From positions 1 to 41,837 of the forward strand of contig CALLMA010000005.1 in assembly GCA_938008015.1 (NCBI GenBank): a stretch of DNA of 41,837 bases. Reading direction: 5' to 3'. The stretch is from an uncultured Celeribacter sp. GTDB taxonomy: Bacteria > Pseudomonadota > Alphaproteobacteria > Rhodobacterales > Rhodobacteraceae. The position numbers and the translations under genes were made by a program. A model generated the notes under the pieces. That model saw nothing but the letters and a program-made list of their open reading frames with translations. It had not been told where the DNA came from and searched no databases. How positions within the stretch are numbered: the stretch's first letter is position 1; each line of letters opens with the position of its first letter. Below, piece by piece: positions 26,020 through 35,256 of this stretch.

Positions 26020-26500
26020 ATAGGAAGAAAATGCGCTGCGCGTTTTGCTTGATGAAAGTGTAACGAATAATCCGTTATATTTTCAGTTCAAAATTAACAC
26101 GCGCCACATTTTCCATTGTGCCTACCCTAATCGCCTTGGTGCTAGATGGCGAAGCATTTCAAAGTCTTCCACCAAAGATATTATCTTACAACGACACCCA
26201 ACACCTATTTCCAACCAAAATTGATGCTAATTCTCATACAAGAAAACGCTACAACAACAGCATATAGAATTACGTTTATCTCTAGGTTTCCATCGGACCA
26301 ACTATCGACTTTTTGCCCAAAAAACTCTCAAAACATAGTGATAAAAGACATATTCATACACCTTGCTTGCCTCCACTCAAACACAAATATTCGCACTACT
26401 AAACTAGAAAAATTCGCCTCATCACCATAACATCAGCGCACCATCTGCCATCTTGGCCCTTACCCAATATGGGCCCAGAGGCAGACGGGATGCATTGGTA
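26020..26500. other. AT-rich gene-free stretch after the stealth gene
   Basis: I see no supported gene in these 481 bases. A 94-codon plus-strand frame (26146-26430) has no family resemblance and no good ribosome binding site. Near the dxs end, GGCCC/GGGCC at about 26455-26475 could form a 5-bp stem but without a U run. The AT richness continues that of the stealth gene, so this may be part of the same acquired segment. Confidence 0.55.
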
Positions 26501-28297
26501 TTACGTGGATAGAAGCTCTTCTACGCATTGGCAGATGCGTGTTACACTCAGCGCAGATATGCGCTCTTCTTCTTTTCCTGCATATTCAACGAATTGATCT
26601 GGGAAATGCAAGCTTTTGACTTTCAGCCCTGCTTGCACAAACCCTTGCTCGGCTACAAATTGAAGCACCTGTGACCCAAATCCGCCTCTGGCGCCCTCTT
26701 CAAGCACAAGTAAGGCGCTGTGTTGTTTCGATAAATCTCTGATCATGTCAAAATCGATTGGCTTAGCAAACCTCGCATCCGCGAGTGAGCAGGATATGCC
26801 TTGCTTGGCTAATAAATCTCTTGCCTGACGGCATTTTTCTAAGCGTGTCCCTAATGAAACGATGGCCACATCTGTTCCCTTAGCAATCATGCGGCCCTTT
26901 CCAATTGCCAACATCTCAGGGCAATCGGGCAAAGCAACACCCTGCCCCTCGCCGCGAGGATAGCGAAAGGCGATTGGCCCTTCATTATAGTGAGCGGCCG
27001 TATGCACCATATGCGCCAACTCCCCTTCATCACTTGGCGCCATCACGATGAAATTCGGCAAATTGGCTAAAAAACTAAGATCAAACAAGCCAGCATGCGT
27101 CGCACCATCTGCGCCAACAGCCCCAGCTCGGTCGATCGCAAATTTAACCGGCAAGTTCTGTATTGCAACATCATGGATGATCTGATCATAACCGCGCTGC
27201 AAAAACGTCGAATAAATCGCGCAAAAGGGCTTCATACCCGATGCAGCGAGGCCTGCGGCGAAAGTCACAGCGTGTTGTTCCGCGATACCCACATCAAAAA
27301 ATCGTTCTGGAAAAACCTTTTCAAACTCATGTAGCCCCGTGCCATCGGGCATCGCCGCTGTTATGGCAACAATATCAGGATCATTCTTCGCCGCATTTAT
27401 AAGAGATGAAGCGAAAACCGAGGTATAGCTTGGGATATTTGATTTTGTTTCTGTGCTCTCCCCAGATACCACATCAAATTTGCCAGTGGCATGCCCTTTA
27501 TCAGGGCGCTGCGAAAAAGGAGCAAAGCCTTTGCCTTTTTGCGTCTTAACATGCACCAATACGGGGCCAGATTTTAACGTCTTAGCGCCTTCCAAATGTG
27601 CGATGAGCGTTTCAACATCATGGCCATCGATAGGCCCTTGGTAGGAGCAGCCCAAAGCTTCAAAATATCCTGAATTCTGTGAGATGTCGGGCGAAAGTGT
27701 ACGGAAATGATCTGCCATTGCGCCTGTCGGTGGTGCAATGGACATATCATTATCATTTAAAACTATGATAAGGTGGGTCTTTAGGGCGCCTGCATTATTG
27801 AGCGCCTCAAAGGCTTGCCCTGCTGACATCGCCCCATCGCCAATAATCGCAACAACATGGCCAATATCCCCCTCACGTCGCAAGTCGCGCGCTGCGGCCA
27901 CACCTAAAGCCGCTGAAATAGATGTCGAACTATGCCCCGCACCAAAGGCATCATATTCACTTTCAGAACGTTTCGCAAAGCCAGATAGCCCCCCTGGCTG
28001 GCGCAGAGTGGACATCTGATCACGGCGCCCCGTTAAAATTTTATGAGGGTAAGTCTGATGCGACACATCCCATATAAGTTTATCTTTCGGCGCTTCAAAA
28101 ACGCGGTGCAAAGCAACAGTCAATTCCACGACACCCAATCCCGCACCAAGATGCCCACCAGTTTTAGACACAACATGGATCATCTCATCGCGAATTTCTT
28201 GGCATAAGCTGCCCAATTGAGCGCGAGAAAAACGCTTAAGATCGGCAGGTATTTGCACCTGATCTAAGAGGGGAGTCTTAAAGCTTGGGGATGTCAT
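26501..28297 (-). CDS. dxs: 1-deoxy-D-xylulose-5-phosphate synthase
   Basis: Thiamine-diphosphate enzyme condensing pyruvate and glyceraldehyde-3-phosphate, the entry step of the MEP isoprenoid pathway. 598 residues, slightly short of the usual 620-640. Motifs: [17 protein letters not shown] with the catalytic histidine, [26 protein letters not shown], the TPP motif [18 protein letters not shown], and [17 protein letters not shown] in the transketolase pyrimidine domain. It begins 3 bases after the ispA stop, in an xseB-ispA-dxs order conserved across many proteobacteria. Confidence 0.97.
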   Translation of the reverse strand: MTSPSFKTPLLDQVQIPADLKRFSRAQLGSLCQEIRDEMIHVVSKTGGHLGAGLGVVELTVALHRVFEAPKDKLIWDVSHQTYPHKILTGRRDQMSTLRQPGGLSGFAKRSESEYDAFGAGHSSTSISAALGVAAARDLRREGDIGHVVAIIGDGAMSAGQAFEALNNAGALKTHLIIVLNDNDMSIAPPTGAMADHFRTLSPDISQNSGYFEALGCSYQGPIDGHDVETLIAHLEGAKTLKSGPVLVHVKTQKGKGFAPFSQRPDKGHATGKFDVVSGESTETKSNIPSYTSVFASSLINAAKNDPDIVAITAAMPDGTGLHEFEKVFPERFFDVGIAEQHAVTFAAGLAASGMKPFCAIYSTFLQRGYDQIIHDVAIQNLPVKFAIDRAGAVGADGATHAGLFDLSFLANLPNFIVMAPSDEGELAHMVHTAAHYNEGPIAFRYPRGEGQGVALPDCPEMLAIGKGRMIAKGTDVAIVSLGTRLEKCRQARDLLAKQGISCSLADARFAKPIDFDMIRDLSKQHSALLVLEEGARGGFGSQVLQFVAEQGFVQAGLKVKSLHFPDQFVEYAGKEEERISALSVTRICQCVEELLST

Positions 28298-28300
28298 CGC

Positions 28301-29167
28301 TTAAGTATCGCGTGAAATCGTGAAACGGGCAAGATTTTTAAGATTCTCTGCATCTCGGCCGTAAGGCGCAAGCGCGTCACAGGCTTGATCCACCAGATCT
28401 TGAGAGCGCTTGAGAGCCGCCTGCAACCCTAACAAGGACACAAATGTGGCCTTGCCGGCATCCGCATCTTTTCCGACGGCTTTGCCTGTCTGCTCAGCAT
28501 TTCCCTCAACATCCAAAACATCGTCATGTATTTGAAAGGCCAATCCGAGCGCCTTTGCATAGCTTTGCAATGCATCAGGGCTTTCGGCGCACATAATCGC
28601 GCCAGACATAGCAGACCATTCAATCAATGCGCCTGTTTTATTCAACTGCAGCTGAATGATTTGATCTAAATTGAGGGGAACTGACGATTTTTCAGCAGAC
28701 ATATCTTGCGCCTGCCCGAGCACCATGCCTTGAATGCCTGAACATCGCGCAAGGCTGGATATCAGCTCTATTCGTTGTTTTTCTGGTATGGAAAATTCTT
28801 CACGACACAGCAATTCGTAGCTCAAAGCCTGCAAGGCATCGCCTGCCAACACCGCCGTCGCATCATCCCATTTTTTATGAATCGTGGGTTGTCCTCGGCG
28901 CAAATCATCATCATCCATGCACGGCAAATCATCATGCACTAAGCTATAGGCATGGATTGCTTCAATCGCACAAGCCGGCCAGATGGCGATATCCCTTGCG
29001 ACCGCGTGCAAACGCGCAGTTTCAAGCACCAAATAGGCGCGCATATGCTTGCCCCCGCCCAGCGCATATTTGAGGGCATTTTCCACATCCGTTTGACCTA
29101 GAAAGGCCAAATGGTTTTGAAAACACTGCGCGACTTGTTCTGTGCATTGTTGAAGTTGAGCTCGCAT
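28301..29167 (-). CDS. ispA: Farnesyl diphosphate synthase (polyprenyl synthase)
   Basis: A 288-residue trans-prenyltransferase building farnesyl (or geranylgeranyl) diphosphate from IPP and DMAPP. The first aspartate-rich motif is DDLPCMDD at 79-86 and the second is DDVLD at 215-219. The IPP-binding segment, usually GGKRLRP, reads GGKHMRA here (38-44); the lysine and second arginine are kept. Chain length cannot be fixed by sequence reading alone, though the short motif-1 insert fits bacterial FPP synthases. It starts 3 bases after xseB and directly precedes dxs. Confidence 0.95.
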   Translation of the reverse strand: MRAQLQQCTEQVAQCFQNHLAFLGQTDVENALKYALGGGKHMRAYLVLETARLHAVARDIAIWPACAIEAIHAYSLVHDDLPCMDDDDLRRGQPTIHKKWDDATAVLAGDALQALSYELLCREEFSIPEKQRIELISSLARCSGIQGMVLGQAQDMSAEKSSVPLNLDQIIQLQLNKTGALIEWSAMSGAIMCAESPDALQSYAKALGLAFQIHDDVLDVEGNAEQTGKAVGKDADAGKATFVSLLGLQAALKRSQDLVDQACDALAPYGRDAENLKNLARFTISRDT

Positions 29168-29170
29168 GGT

Positions 29171-29413
29171 TTATAAGTTTTCAACCTTTTGCACAGAAGC
29201 CGCCTCTCCGTTGACACCGATGGAAATTTTTTCAATCTTTTCCATTGCAGACTTTAGCTTCTCTTCACAATGTTTTTTCAATTCTGCGCCACGCTCTGAG
29301 AATTTAACCAAATCCTCAAGCGCCACATCCCCTTGTTCAAGCTTGCGAACAACTTGATCCAACTCAGACATCGCCTGCTCAAAACTCATTTCAGAAATCT
29401 TTACTTCACTCAT
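29171..29413 (-). CDS. xseB: Exodeoxyribonuclease VII small subunit
   Basis: An 80-residue helical subunit that assembles with XseA to degrade single-stranded DNA. It shows the family pattern SFEQAMSELDQVVRKLEQGDVALEDLVKFSERGAELK split over two helices, at about residues 9-52. It is the first gene of the isoprenoid run and starts 39 bases after the petR-like stop, with no visible terminator between, so it may be read from the petP-petR promoter as well as its own. Confidence 0.94.
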   Translation of the reverse strand: MSEVKISEMSFEQAMSELDQVVRKLEQGDVALEDLVKFSERGAELKKHCEEKLKSAMEKIEKISIGVNGEAASVQKVENL

Positions 29414-29452
29414 CTCTGCTTTCCTTTAAATCACGCTATGGCTTTGATTATC

Positions 29453-30148
29453 TTAATCACTGGCCAACATATAGCCTGCGCCACGAACAGTTTGCAAATA
29501 CAGCGGACGCTTGGAATCTTGTTCAATTTTTCGGCGCAATCGCGTGATTTGAACATCAACGGCACGCTCATGCGCACGCCCGCTATCTCGCCCAAGCTTC
29601 TCAACAAGCTTTTCGCGCGAAATTGATTCATTCAAATGATCGACAAAAATCCGCATCAACTGCACCTCTGTACCCGTTAAGCGCACCAAGGCGTCACCAT
29701 TCCAAAGTTCGCTGCGCTCTACGTCATAACGCAATGATCCGAAGTGCAAAACTTTAGGCGCTGCGTTGACGGGCTTAATATCCGGCACACGGCGCAAAAT
29801 AGCATTAATGCGCAACAAAAGCTCTTTAGGTTCAAAAGGCTTCGACAGATAATCATCCGCCCCCGCTTCCAAGCCTTTAATTCGATCTTCAATCTCTCCT
29901 TTGGCAGTGAGAAGTAAAATCGGCGTTTTGCTTTTCTTTCTATATTCTTGCGTAAATTCGACGCCCGTCTTCCCCGGCATCATCACATCAAGGACGATCA
30001 AATCGAAATCAAGCCCTTGCAGCAGCCTTGAGGCATGAGCAGAATCACGCGCTGCCGTCACACAAAAACCATGCTTCATGAGAAATTTTTGCAACAGTCC
30101 ACGAATGCGCGTATCGTCATCAACGATCAATAAGTGTAAATCATTCAT
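29453..30148 (-). CDS. petR: OmpR-family response regulator (PetR-like)
   Basis: A 231-residue two-component regulator. The receiver domain (about 4-118) has acidic D10/D11, phospho-acceptor D54, the TAKG segment and the conserved lysine in LSKPFEPKEL. A winged-helix Trans_reg_C domain occupies about 130-228, with DVQITRLRRKIE and RGAGYML. No histidine kinase is next to it. Its start overlaps the upstream MarR-type gene by 8 bp. This MarR/OmpR pair beside ilvE corresponds to the petP-petR pair of Rhodobacter, which was linked to cytochrome bc1 expression; the regulon in this organism is inference. Confidence 0.85.
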   Translation of the reverse strand: MNDLHLLIVDDDTRIRGLLQKFLMKHGFCVTAARDSAHASRLLQGLDFDLIVLDVMMPGKTGVEFTQEYRKKSKTPILLLTAKGEIEDRIKGLEAGADDYLSKPFEPKELLLRINAILRRVPDIKPVNAAPKVLHFGSLRYDVERSELWNGDALVRLTGTEVQLMRIFVDHLNESISREKLVEKLGRDSGRAHERAVDVQITRLRRKIEQDSKRPLYLQTVRGAGYMLASD

Positions 30149-30629
30149 CGTTGGGATCCTTTTTTAACTTTTGGTAATGAAGGGCTTGATCGGGGTCCAT
30201 CATAGCTTCCAAGACTTTTTGAAATCCTTCAACAGCGTCTTCGCCTGCTTGCTCAAACGCCATTTTCATACGCTTCTCTTGAGATTGAGAAATATCGGCA
30301 AGCAAAGCTTTGCCACTTGCTGTGAGCTTTAAAAGGCGCTCTCTTTTATCTTTGGTGCCGATTTGGCTTTCGACAATACCATCAGAAATCAAGATTCGTA
30401 GCACACGGTTCAAGGATTGCTTCGTTACCCCTAAAATACCCAATAAATTGGTCACATTCATTCCAGGAGAACCGTCTATGAAATGCATTGCTCGATGATG
30501 GGCACGGCCATATCCATGCTCGATCAAAATGCGATCTGGATCGGCTGTAAATCCGCGGTAAGCAAAAAACATTGCCTCAACGCCTTTGCGTAAATTTTCA
30601 TCTGATAAAAACAAAAAGACGCGCCCCAT
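30141..30629 (-). CDS. petP: MarR-family regulator (PetP-like)
   Basis: A 162-residue winged-helix regulator of the MarR type. The helix-turn-helix region is around 60-105 (NLLGILGVTKQSLNRVLRILI, then IGTKDKRERLLKLTASG as the wing). Unlike most MarR proteins it is encoded in a tight pair with a response regulator, overlapping it by 8 bases. The arrangement matches PetP/PetR of Rhodobacter capsulatus. The ribosome binding site is weak, but the start at 30629 fits the family N-terminus (an FFAYRGFT segment near 21-28). It is divergent from ilvE across about 230 bp. Confidence 0.85.
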   Translation of the reverse strand: MGRVFLFLSDENLRKGVEAMFFAYRGFTADPDRILIEHGYGRAHHRAMHFIDGSPGMNVTNLLGILGVTKQSLNRVLRILISDGIVESQIGTKDKRERLLKLTASGKALLADISQSQEKRMKMAFEQAGEDAVEGFQKVLEAMMDPDQALHYQKLKKDPNDE

Positions 30630-30783
30630 TATTGCCAGAATTTCATTTTATAACAGGCTTACCTTGAATTTATACGTTCTTCAACTCCAAGCATCATCTC
30701 TCATGGGGAGAATGAAATATACTTGAAATAATACGTCAGCATTATTGACATTAATAGCATTCGCAGTTAGGGCTTGTAAAATT

Positions 30784-30799
30784 TTTGCACCAATGCAAA
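30784..30799. promoter_or_regulatory. Candidate operator between petP and ilvE
   Basis: TTTGCA (30784-30789) and TGCAAA (30794-30799) form a perfect 6-bp dyad with a CCAA centre, flanked by further AT symmetry. A TTGACA hexamer lies about 45 bp before it on the plus strand. It sits about 60 bp before the ilvE start, in a region shared with petP. Only the symmetry is seen. Confidence 0.35.
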
Positions 30800-30857
30800 T
30801 TTTCAAAGATTGGCAAGTACCGCCATATAGAACAATGGCAAATGAAAAGGATACACC

Positions 30858-31727
30858 ATGGCCGGCAATTATGAAGATCGTGATGGCAAAATCTGGATGA
30901 ACGGCAAATTCGTAGAATGGCGCGATGCACAGGTCCATGTTTTAACACATGCGATGCATTATGCGTCATCCGTATTTGAAGGCGAGCGCGCCTATAACGG
31001 CAAAATCTTCAAAAGTGTCGAGCATTCAGAACGCCTTATAAAATCGGCGGAGCTTTTAGACATGGAAGCGCCCTATAGCGTCGAAGAAATCGAACAAGCA
31101 AAATATGCCGTACTCAAAGAAAATGGTTTAGAAGATGCATATGTTCGCGCTGTGATTTGGCGAGGTGCTGGCGAAGATATGGGCGTTGCATCGAGCAAGA
31201 ATCCTGTTTGCATGGCTGTTGCGGCTTGGGAATGGGGCTCTTATTACGGCGATGCGAAAATGCTCGGCGCAAAGTTGGATATTGCAACTTGGAAGCGCCC
31301 ATCCCCAGAAACGATCCCAACGGCCGCTAAAGCTGCGGGATTATATATGATCTGCACCATCTCTAAGCACCAAGCTGAAGCAAAGGGCTGCTCAGATGCT
31401 CTCTTCATGGATTATCGTGGCTATGTTGCCGAAGCGACCAGCGCGAATATCTTCTTTGTAAAAGATGGCGAGGTTCACACGCCAAACCCAGATGCAATCC
31501 TCAATGGGCTGACACGCCAAACAGTGATTAAAATGCTTGAAGAGAAAGGCGTCAAAGTCAATGTGCGTCATATTCTTCCTGAAGAATTGGGTGATTTTGA
31601 ACAGTGCTGGCTTACGGGCACGGCTGCAGAAGTTACTCCCGTTCGTCAGATTGGCGACTATCACTTTGAAGTCGGCGATCTCACACGCGACATCACCGAA
31701 AGCTACGACAAACTTGTGCGCAGCTAA
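30858..31727 (+). CDS. ilvE: Branched-chain amino-acid aminotransferase
   Basis: Fold-type IV PLP enzyme of 289 residues performing the last step of valine, leucine and isoleucine synthesis. The PLP lysine is K158 in PTAAKAAGLY, equivalent to K159 of E. coli IlvE. Other family features are the N-terminal HAMHYASSVFEGERAY, LFMDYRGYVAEATSANIFF, and the LTGTAAEVTPV ending. AAGG lies 7-8 bases before the ATG. It is monocistronic, closed by a strong terminator; leuC, another leucine gene, lies elsewhere in the window. Confidence 0.96.
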   Translation: MAGNYEDRDGKIWMNGKFVEWRDAQVHVLTHAMHYASSVFEGERAYNGKIFKSVEHSERLIKSAELLDMEAPYSVEEIEQAKYAVLKENGLEDAYVRAVIWRGAGEDMGVASSKNPVCMAVAAWEWGSYYGDAKMLGAKLDIATWKRPSPETIPTAAKAAGLYMICTISKHQAEAKGCSDALFMDYRGYVAEATSANIFFVKDGEVHTPNPDAILNGLTRQTVIKMLEEKGVKVNVRHILPEELGDFEQCWLTGTAAEVTPVRQIGDYHFEVGDLTRDITESYDKLVRS

Positions 31728-31750
31728 GTTCACATCAAAACTTTATACAC

Positions 31751-31784
31751 AACGCGCCGATCTATCCAGATTCGGCGCGTTTTG
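31751..31784 (+). terminator. Rho-independent terminator of ilvE
   Basis: AACGCGCCGA (31751-31760) pairs with TCGGCGCGTT (31772-31781), with a further TCT/AGA pairing inside the loop, followed by TTTGATG. GC-rich stem plus U tract just after the ilvE stop. Confidence 0.88.
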
Positions 31785-31866
31785 ATGAGGGTATCTTTAG
31801 GATGTGATTCGACAGTATTTCAGCCGCACATTCCACCAACCCTCCTCAATCGCCTTGACAAAACCA

Positions 31867-31916
31867 TGCAAAACTGGCTTTTCACACCCATTGCATAAAA
31901 GGCGTGCAAAACTGGC
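31867..31916 (+). repeat. Direct repeat upstream of hemE
   Basis: TGCAAAACTGGC occurs twice, at 31867-31878 and 31905-31916, 38 bp apart (start to start), immediately before the hemE ribosome binding site. A TTGACA hexamer lies at 31855-31860. The repeats may be protein-binding sites controlling hemE, or a small duplication. Confidence 0.5.
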
Positions 31917-31931
31917 ATGAAAGGCGCATCC

Positions 31932-32966
31932 ATGACTGAGAAAACGATCTTAAAAGCTCTCAAAGGCGACGTACAAAAAACACCGCCGATCTGGATGATG
32001 CGTCAAGCTGGCCGTTACCTCCCTGAATATCGAGCAACGCGCAGTCAAGCAGGCGATTTCTTATCGCTTTGCTACAATCCAGAGCTCGCCACTGAGGTGA
32101 CATTGCAGCCCATTCGGCGCTATGGATTTGACGCCGCTATTTTATTTGCCGATATCCTCTTAATTCCTCAAGCTCTCGGGGCAGATCTTTGGTTTGTAAC
32201 AGGGGAAGGCCCTCGCCTTTCCACCATCACAACCAATGATGATTTCGCCAAACTGAAAACCAAAGATGACACCCACGAAACACTCGCGCCCATCTATGAA
32301 ACAGTTGCACGATTAACGGAAAGCCTTCCTAGAGAAACAACGCTTATAGGATTCGCAGGCGCCCCTTGGACCGTTGCGACATATATGATCGCAGGGCGCG
32401 GCACACCAGATCAAGGCCCCGCACATCTACTGCGCGAAACGAATACGCCGCTCTTTGAAAAACTTCTGCACCTCATCACTCTGAGCACAATCGAATATTT
32501 AGATATGCAAATTCGCGCAGGCGCCGAGGTTGTAAAAATATTTGATAGCTGGGCTGGAAGTCTTAAAGGCGAAGCTTTCGAAAAATACGCCGTTAAGCCT
32601 GCGCAAGTTATTACAAAAGAACTCAAAGCACGCCACCCGCATATCCCAATCATCGGCTTCCCTCGCGAAGCAAAAGAGGGCTATATCGGTTTCCATGAAA
32701 AAACGGGGGTTGATTGCGTTGCATTAGACAATTCGATTTCGCCTGAATGGGCCGCCAAGCATGTTCAAAAAGATGGCTGTGTGCAAGGCAATCTGAAATC
32801 TTCACACATGGTCACAGGTGGACAAGCCTTGATTGACGATGTGCGTCATATTCGCCAAAGCTTTTCGCAAGGCGCACATATCTTCAACTTGGGTCACGGA
32901 ATTACACCGGACGCCGATCCTGAAAATGTCGCCTTAATGATTGAGACCTTGCGCGAAAATATCTAA
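31932..32966 (+). CDS. hemE: Uroporphyrinogen decarboxylase
   Basis: A 344-residue cytoplasmic enzyme removing four acetate carboxyls from uroporphyrinogen III to give coproporphyrinogen III in heme synthesis. The signature [16 protein letters not shown] is near the N-terminus, followed by [16 protein letters not shown] with the catalytic aspartate, [20 protein letters not shown] and NLGHGI near the end. An in-frame ATG lies 15 bases upstream (31917), but AAAGG is placed 7 bases before the ATG at 31932, so that is the start. Other hem genes are absent from the window. Confidence 0.96.
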   Translation: MTEKTILKALKGDVQKTPPIWMMRQAGRYLPEYRATRSQAGDFLSLCYNPELATEVTLQPIRRYGFDAAILFADILLIPQALGADLWFVTGEGPRLSTITTNDDFAKLKTKDDTHETLAPIYETVARLTESLPRETTLIGFAGAPWTVATYMIAGRGTPDQGPAHLLRETNTPLFEKLLHLITLSTIEYLDMQIRAGAEVVKIFDSWAGSLKGEAFEKYAVKPAQVITKELKARHPHIPIIGFPREAKEGYIGFHEKTGVDCVALDNSISPEWAAKHVQKDGCVQGNLKSSHMVTGGQALIDDVRHIRQSFSQGAHIFNLGHGITPDADPENVALMIETLRENI

Positions 32967-33008
32967 TCTAATAAGGTGATTGCTTTTTACGCTTAGGTCT
33001 ATCCAATT

Positions 33009-33554
33009 ATGGAAAAAGCAATACGCTTTACTGTTCACATCTTATTTGCTTGCCTCATGGCTGCCGCTTTTGGAGCGCTGCACAATCAAGTCTCTTATAC
33101 TGTTGGACTTGAATATTTTCACGCGTTCAAATTTATTCAGTTTGCGATTGAAGACGGCCTTCAAAATAGGCTCGGGGCTGCTATTGTGGGCGTTTATGCC
33201 AGCTGGTGGATGGGGATCATCATTGGCTTGCCTGTTGGCATCATTGTACTGTTTGCGCCGCGCGCCTCTCTCTCTACATCTTATTTCATAAGGTCTTGCC
33301 TGCGGGTCATTTTAATCACGGCTGCGACGGCTATGATTGCATTAATGGTTGGCTTTGAAACAATCCATGCAGATGCCCTCCCTATTTGGATGTCTCAGCA
33401 TGAGAGCGTCAATCCTGTTGGCTTCGCGCGTGCCGGATTGATGCACAATTATAGTTATTTTGGCGCCGTCATTGGTTTAGCCTATGCGAGCATATGGAGC
33501 ATAAGGCATACAATCAAAGCGCGCCGCAGACATCTTTTTAGTGCTTTATCATGA
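33009..33554 (+). CDS. Small integral membrane protein of unknown function
   Basis: A 181-residue protein with about four membrane helices (about 7-25, 56-84, 94-115, 143-165). Between the first two helices is a conserved-looking segment HNQVSYTVGLEYFHAFKFIQF (positions 25-45), a pattern I associate with uncharacterised bacterial membrane proteins but cannot tie to a function. The last four bases overlap the asparaginase start as ATGA, so translation is probably coupled. It follows hemE by about 40 bp without a terminator and may be on the same transcript. The C-terminus is basic (HTIKARRRH), suggesting it faces the cytoplasm. Confidence 0.85.
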   Translation: MEKAIRFTVHILFACLMAAAFGALHNQVSYTVGLEYFHAFKFIQFAIEDGLQNRLGAAIVGVYASWWMGIIIGLPVGIIVLFAPRASLSTSYFIRSCLRVILITAATAMIALMVGFETIHADALPIWMSQHESVNPVGFARAGLMHNYSYFGAVIGLAYASIWSIRHTIKARRRHLFSALS

Positions 33555-34504
33555 AAATTTTACTCATACATACCGGCGGCACGATTGGCATGGTGCAAAG
33601 TGATGCTGGATTTGCGCCACAAGACGGACTTGTTGAACAGCAAGCACAAATCATCGCCGCAAAATTTCCAGGGGTTTCAACCTTAGAAATCATGCGTTTG
33701 GATCCCCTTATTGATAGCGCACAAGCGACACCAGCCGATTGGAACCGCATTTCACAAACAATATTTCAGGCCCGTGACAGATATGATGGCTTTATCGTAA
33801 CGCATGGCACAGATACACTCCCTTATACTGCAGCGGCTCTTTGCTTAGCTTTGACAGGGCTTCAGCAGCCCGTCATATTAACCGGATCAATGATCCCCCT
33901 CAGCGTTAAAGGCAGTGATGGCTACCAAAATCTGTTGGAAGCTTTCGTGCAAGTTCTGCAAGGCAAGGCAGGCGTTTGGGTGCAATTCGCAGGCAAAACG
34001 ATGCATGGCGCACTCACCCGAAAGTTACACTCTAACGATCTTGACGCTTTTGAAGCCGAACTCAGCCCAGCCGCCCCCCGCATTGCTGCAGACACTCCCA
34101 TCTTAATGTCGACACGGCCCAAAAGAATTGGGGTATTTTCGATTGTACCCGGCCCTTGCATCGATATTCTTTCTTATATCATTGATGAATGTGATGGCGT
34201 CGTAATCAGATGTTATGGCTCAGGAACAGCACCAGAGACACCTGAACTCAAAGCTGCTTTAAACAAGGCCGTCAAAAAGGAAGTCCCTGTTCTTGCCGTG
34301 AGCCAATGCCCGCGCGGGGGCATGAAGTTTGGAACCTATGCGGCTGGGAAAATCTTACGGGACAATCATGTCATTGAGGGCCACAACATGACACCAGAGA
34401 TGGCCTACGTAAAGCTCCACTATGCGCTCAGTGCTTTTCACAATTTCACGGACACAAAAGAATATTTAAAAAGCTGCCTTTGCGGCGAATTTGGGGCGCA
34501 TTGA
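33551..34504 (+). CDS. L-asparaginase
   Basis: A 317-residue enzyme hydrolysing asparagine to aspartate and ammonia. Both catalytic threonine motifs are present: TGGTIG at the N-terminus (T11) and THGTDT at 84-89 (T87, D88). The following ILTGSMIPL and GSDGYQNL segments are also typical. No signal peptide is visible, so it is more like the cytoplasmic type I enzyme. Its ATG overlaps the stop of the membrane-protein gene. Convergent with an LdtR-like regulator, with a palindrome between them. Confidence 0.92.
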   Translation: MKILLIHTGGTIGMVQSDAGFAPQDGLVEQQAQIIAAKFPGVSTLEIMRLDPLIDSAQATPADWNRISQTIFQARDRYDGFIVTHGTDTLPYTAAALCLALTGLQQPVILTGSMIPLSVKGSDGYQNLLEAFVQVLQGKAGVWVQFAGKTMHGALTRKLHSNDLDAFEAELSPAAPRIAADTPILMSTRPKRIGVFSIVPGPCIDILSYIIDECDGVVIRCYGSGTAPETPELKAALNKAVKKEVPVLAVSQCPRGGMKFGTYAAGKILRDNHVIEGHNMTPEMAYVKLHYALSAFHNFTDTKEYLKSCLCGEFGAH

Positions 34505-34593
34505 GGCAAAGATAGAAGTGATCAACATGGGGTTTAAAGAGCGAAAGAGCACCGGCAATATGACGCCTTAAAGTGCTCAAACGCAATCTATGG

Positions 34594-34621
34594 GATTTAA
34601 AATATTTAACGATTTTAAATC
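34594..34621. terminator. Palindrome between asparaginase and ldtR genes
   Basis: GATTTAAAAT (34594-34603) and ATTTTAAATC (34612-34621) form a perfect 10-bp dyad with an 8-base loop, touching the regulator's stop codon. AT-rich, so only a weak hairpin; a possible convergent terminator. A second dyad, GAGCAC/GTGCTC, lies just to its left. Confidence 0.45.
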
Positions 34622-35130
34622 TAGTAAATGTAACGGATTTGATCCGCCCAATAGCGCTCGACACGGCGAAGTGATGTACTCATTCCCTCAACGCCATCAG
34701 ATGTCAAAATTTGCTTTGCCTGTAATCCAACAGCATGACGCCCAAAGAGCTCATTTACCACAGCGCAAACTTCTTCTCCCTTATCCGTGAGGCGCACGCG
34801 CACAGAGCGGCGGTCAATTTCGCTGCGTTGATGATGCATATAGCCCATATCAACAAGTTTTTTAAGATTGTAAGAAACGTTAGAGCCTTGATAATAGCCT
34901 CGTGACTTGAGCTCCCCCGCGGTGACTTCATTTTCACCAACATTAAACAACAATAGAGCTTGTACTGGGTTAATTTCTAATATCCCGACCCGCTCGAACT
35001 CATCTTTGATGACATCCAAAAGCAGCCGGTGCAACCGTTCCACCAATGAAAGGACGTCCATGTACTGATTCATGAACAAAGCATCATCAGTTTTCTCACC
35101 TGCAACATTTATCGAAGAATGTATCGACAT
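34621..35130 (-). CDS. ldtR: LdtR-like MarR-family regulator
   Basis: A 169-residue winged-helix regulator. The core segment INPVQALLLFNVGENEVTAG then ELKSRGYYQGSNVSYNLKKL and HHQRSEIDRRSVRVRL closely resembles LdtR of Rhizobiales and Liberibacter, which controls an L,D-transpeptidase and stress tolerance. Whether it regulates peptidoglycan crosslinking here is inference; no transpeptidase gene is adjacent. The open frame starts at a TTG at 35160, but GGAG lies 6 bases before the ATG at 35130, which I take as the start. Confidence 0.88.
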   Translation of the reverse strand: MSIHSSINVAGEKTDDALFMNQYMDVLSLVERLHRLLLDVIKDEFERVGILEINPVQALLLFNVGENEVTAGELKSRGYYQGSNVSYNLKKLVDMGYMHHQRSEIDRRSVRVRLTDKGEEVCAVVNELFGRHAVGLQAKQILTSDGVEGMSTSLRRVERYWADQIRYIY

Positions 35131-35256
35131 TTTTATCTCCACGTTATTTCTGTGAGACAAAATGCCTTATACTTGCAAATATTTAGTAAATTTGTTGCAA
35201 AAATATCAAAATCTTTGAAAATCCAAGAAGAAAAAAGGCCTCTTGGACAATTTCAT

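Noticed and set aside
26146-26430. 94-codon plus-strand frame after the stealth gene
   Set aside because: No ribosome binding site, unusual composition and no resemblance to a known family; the region is simply AT-rich.
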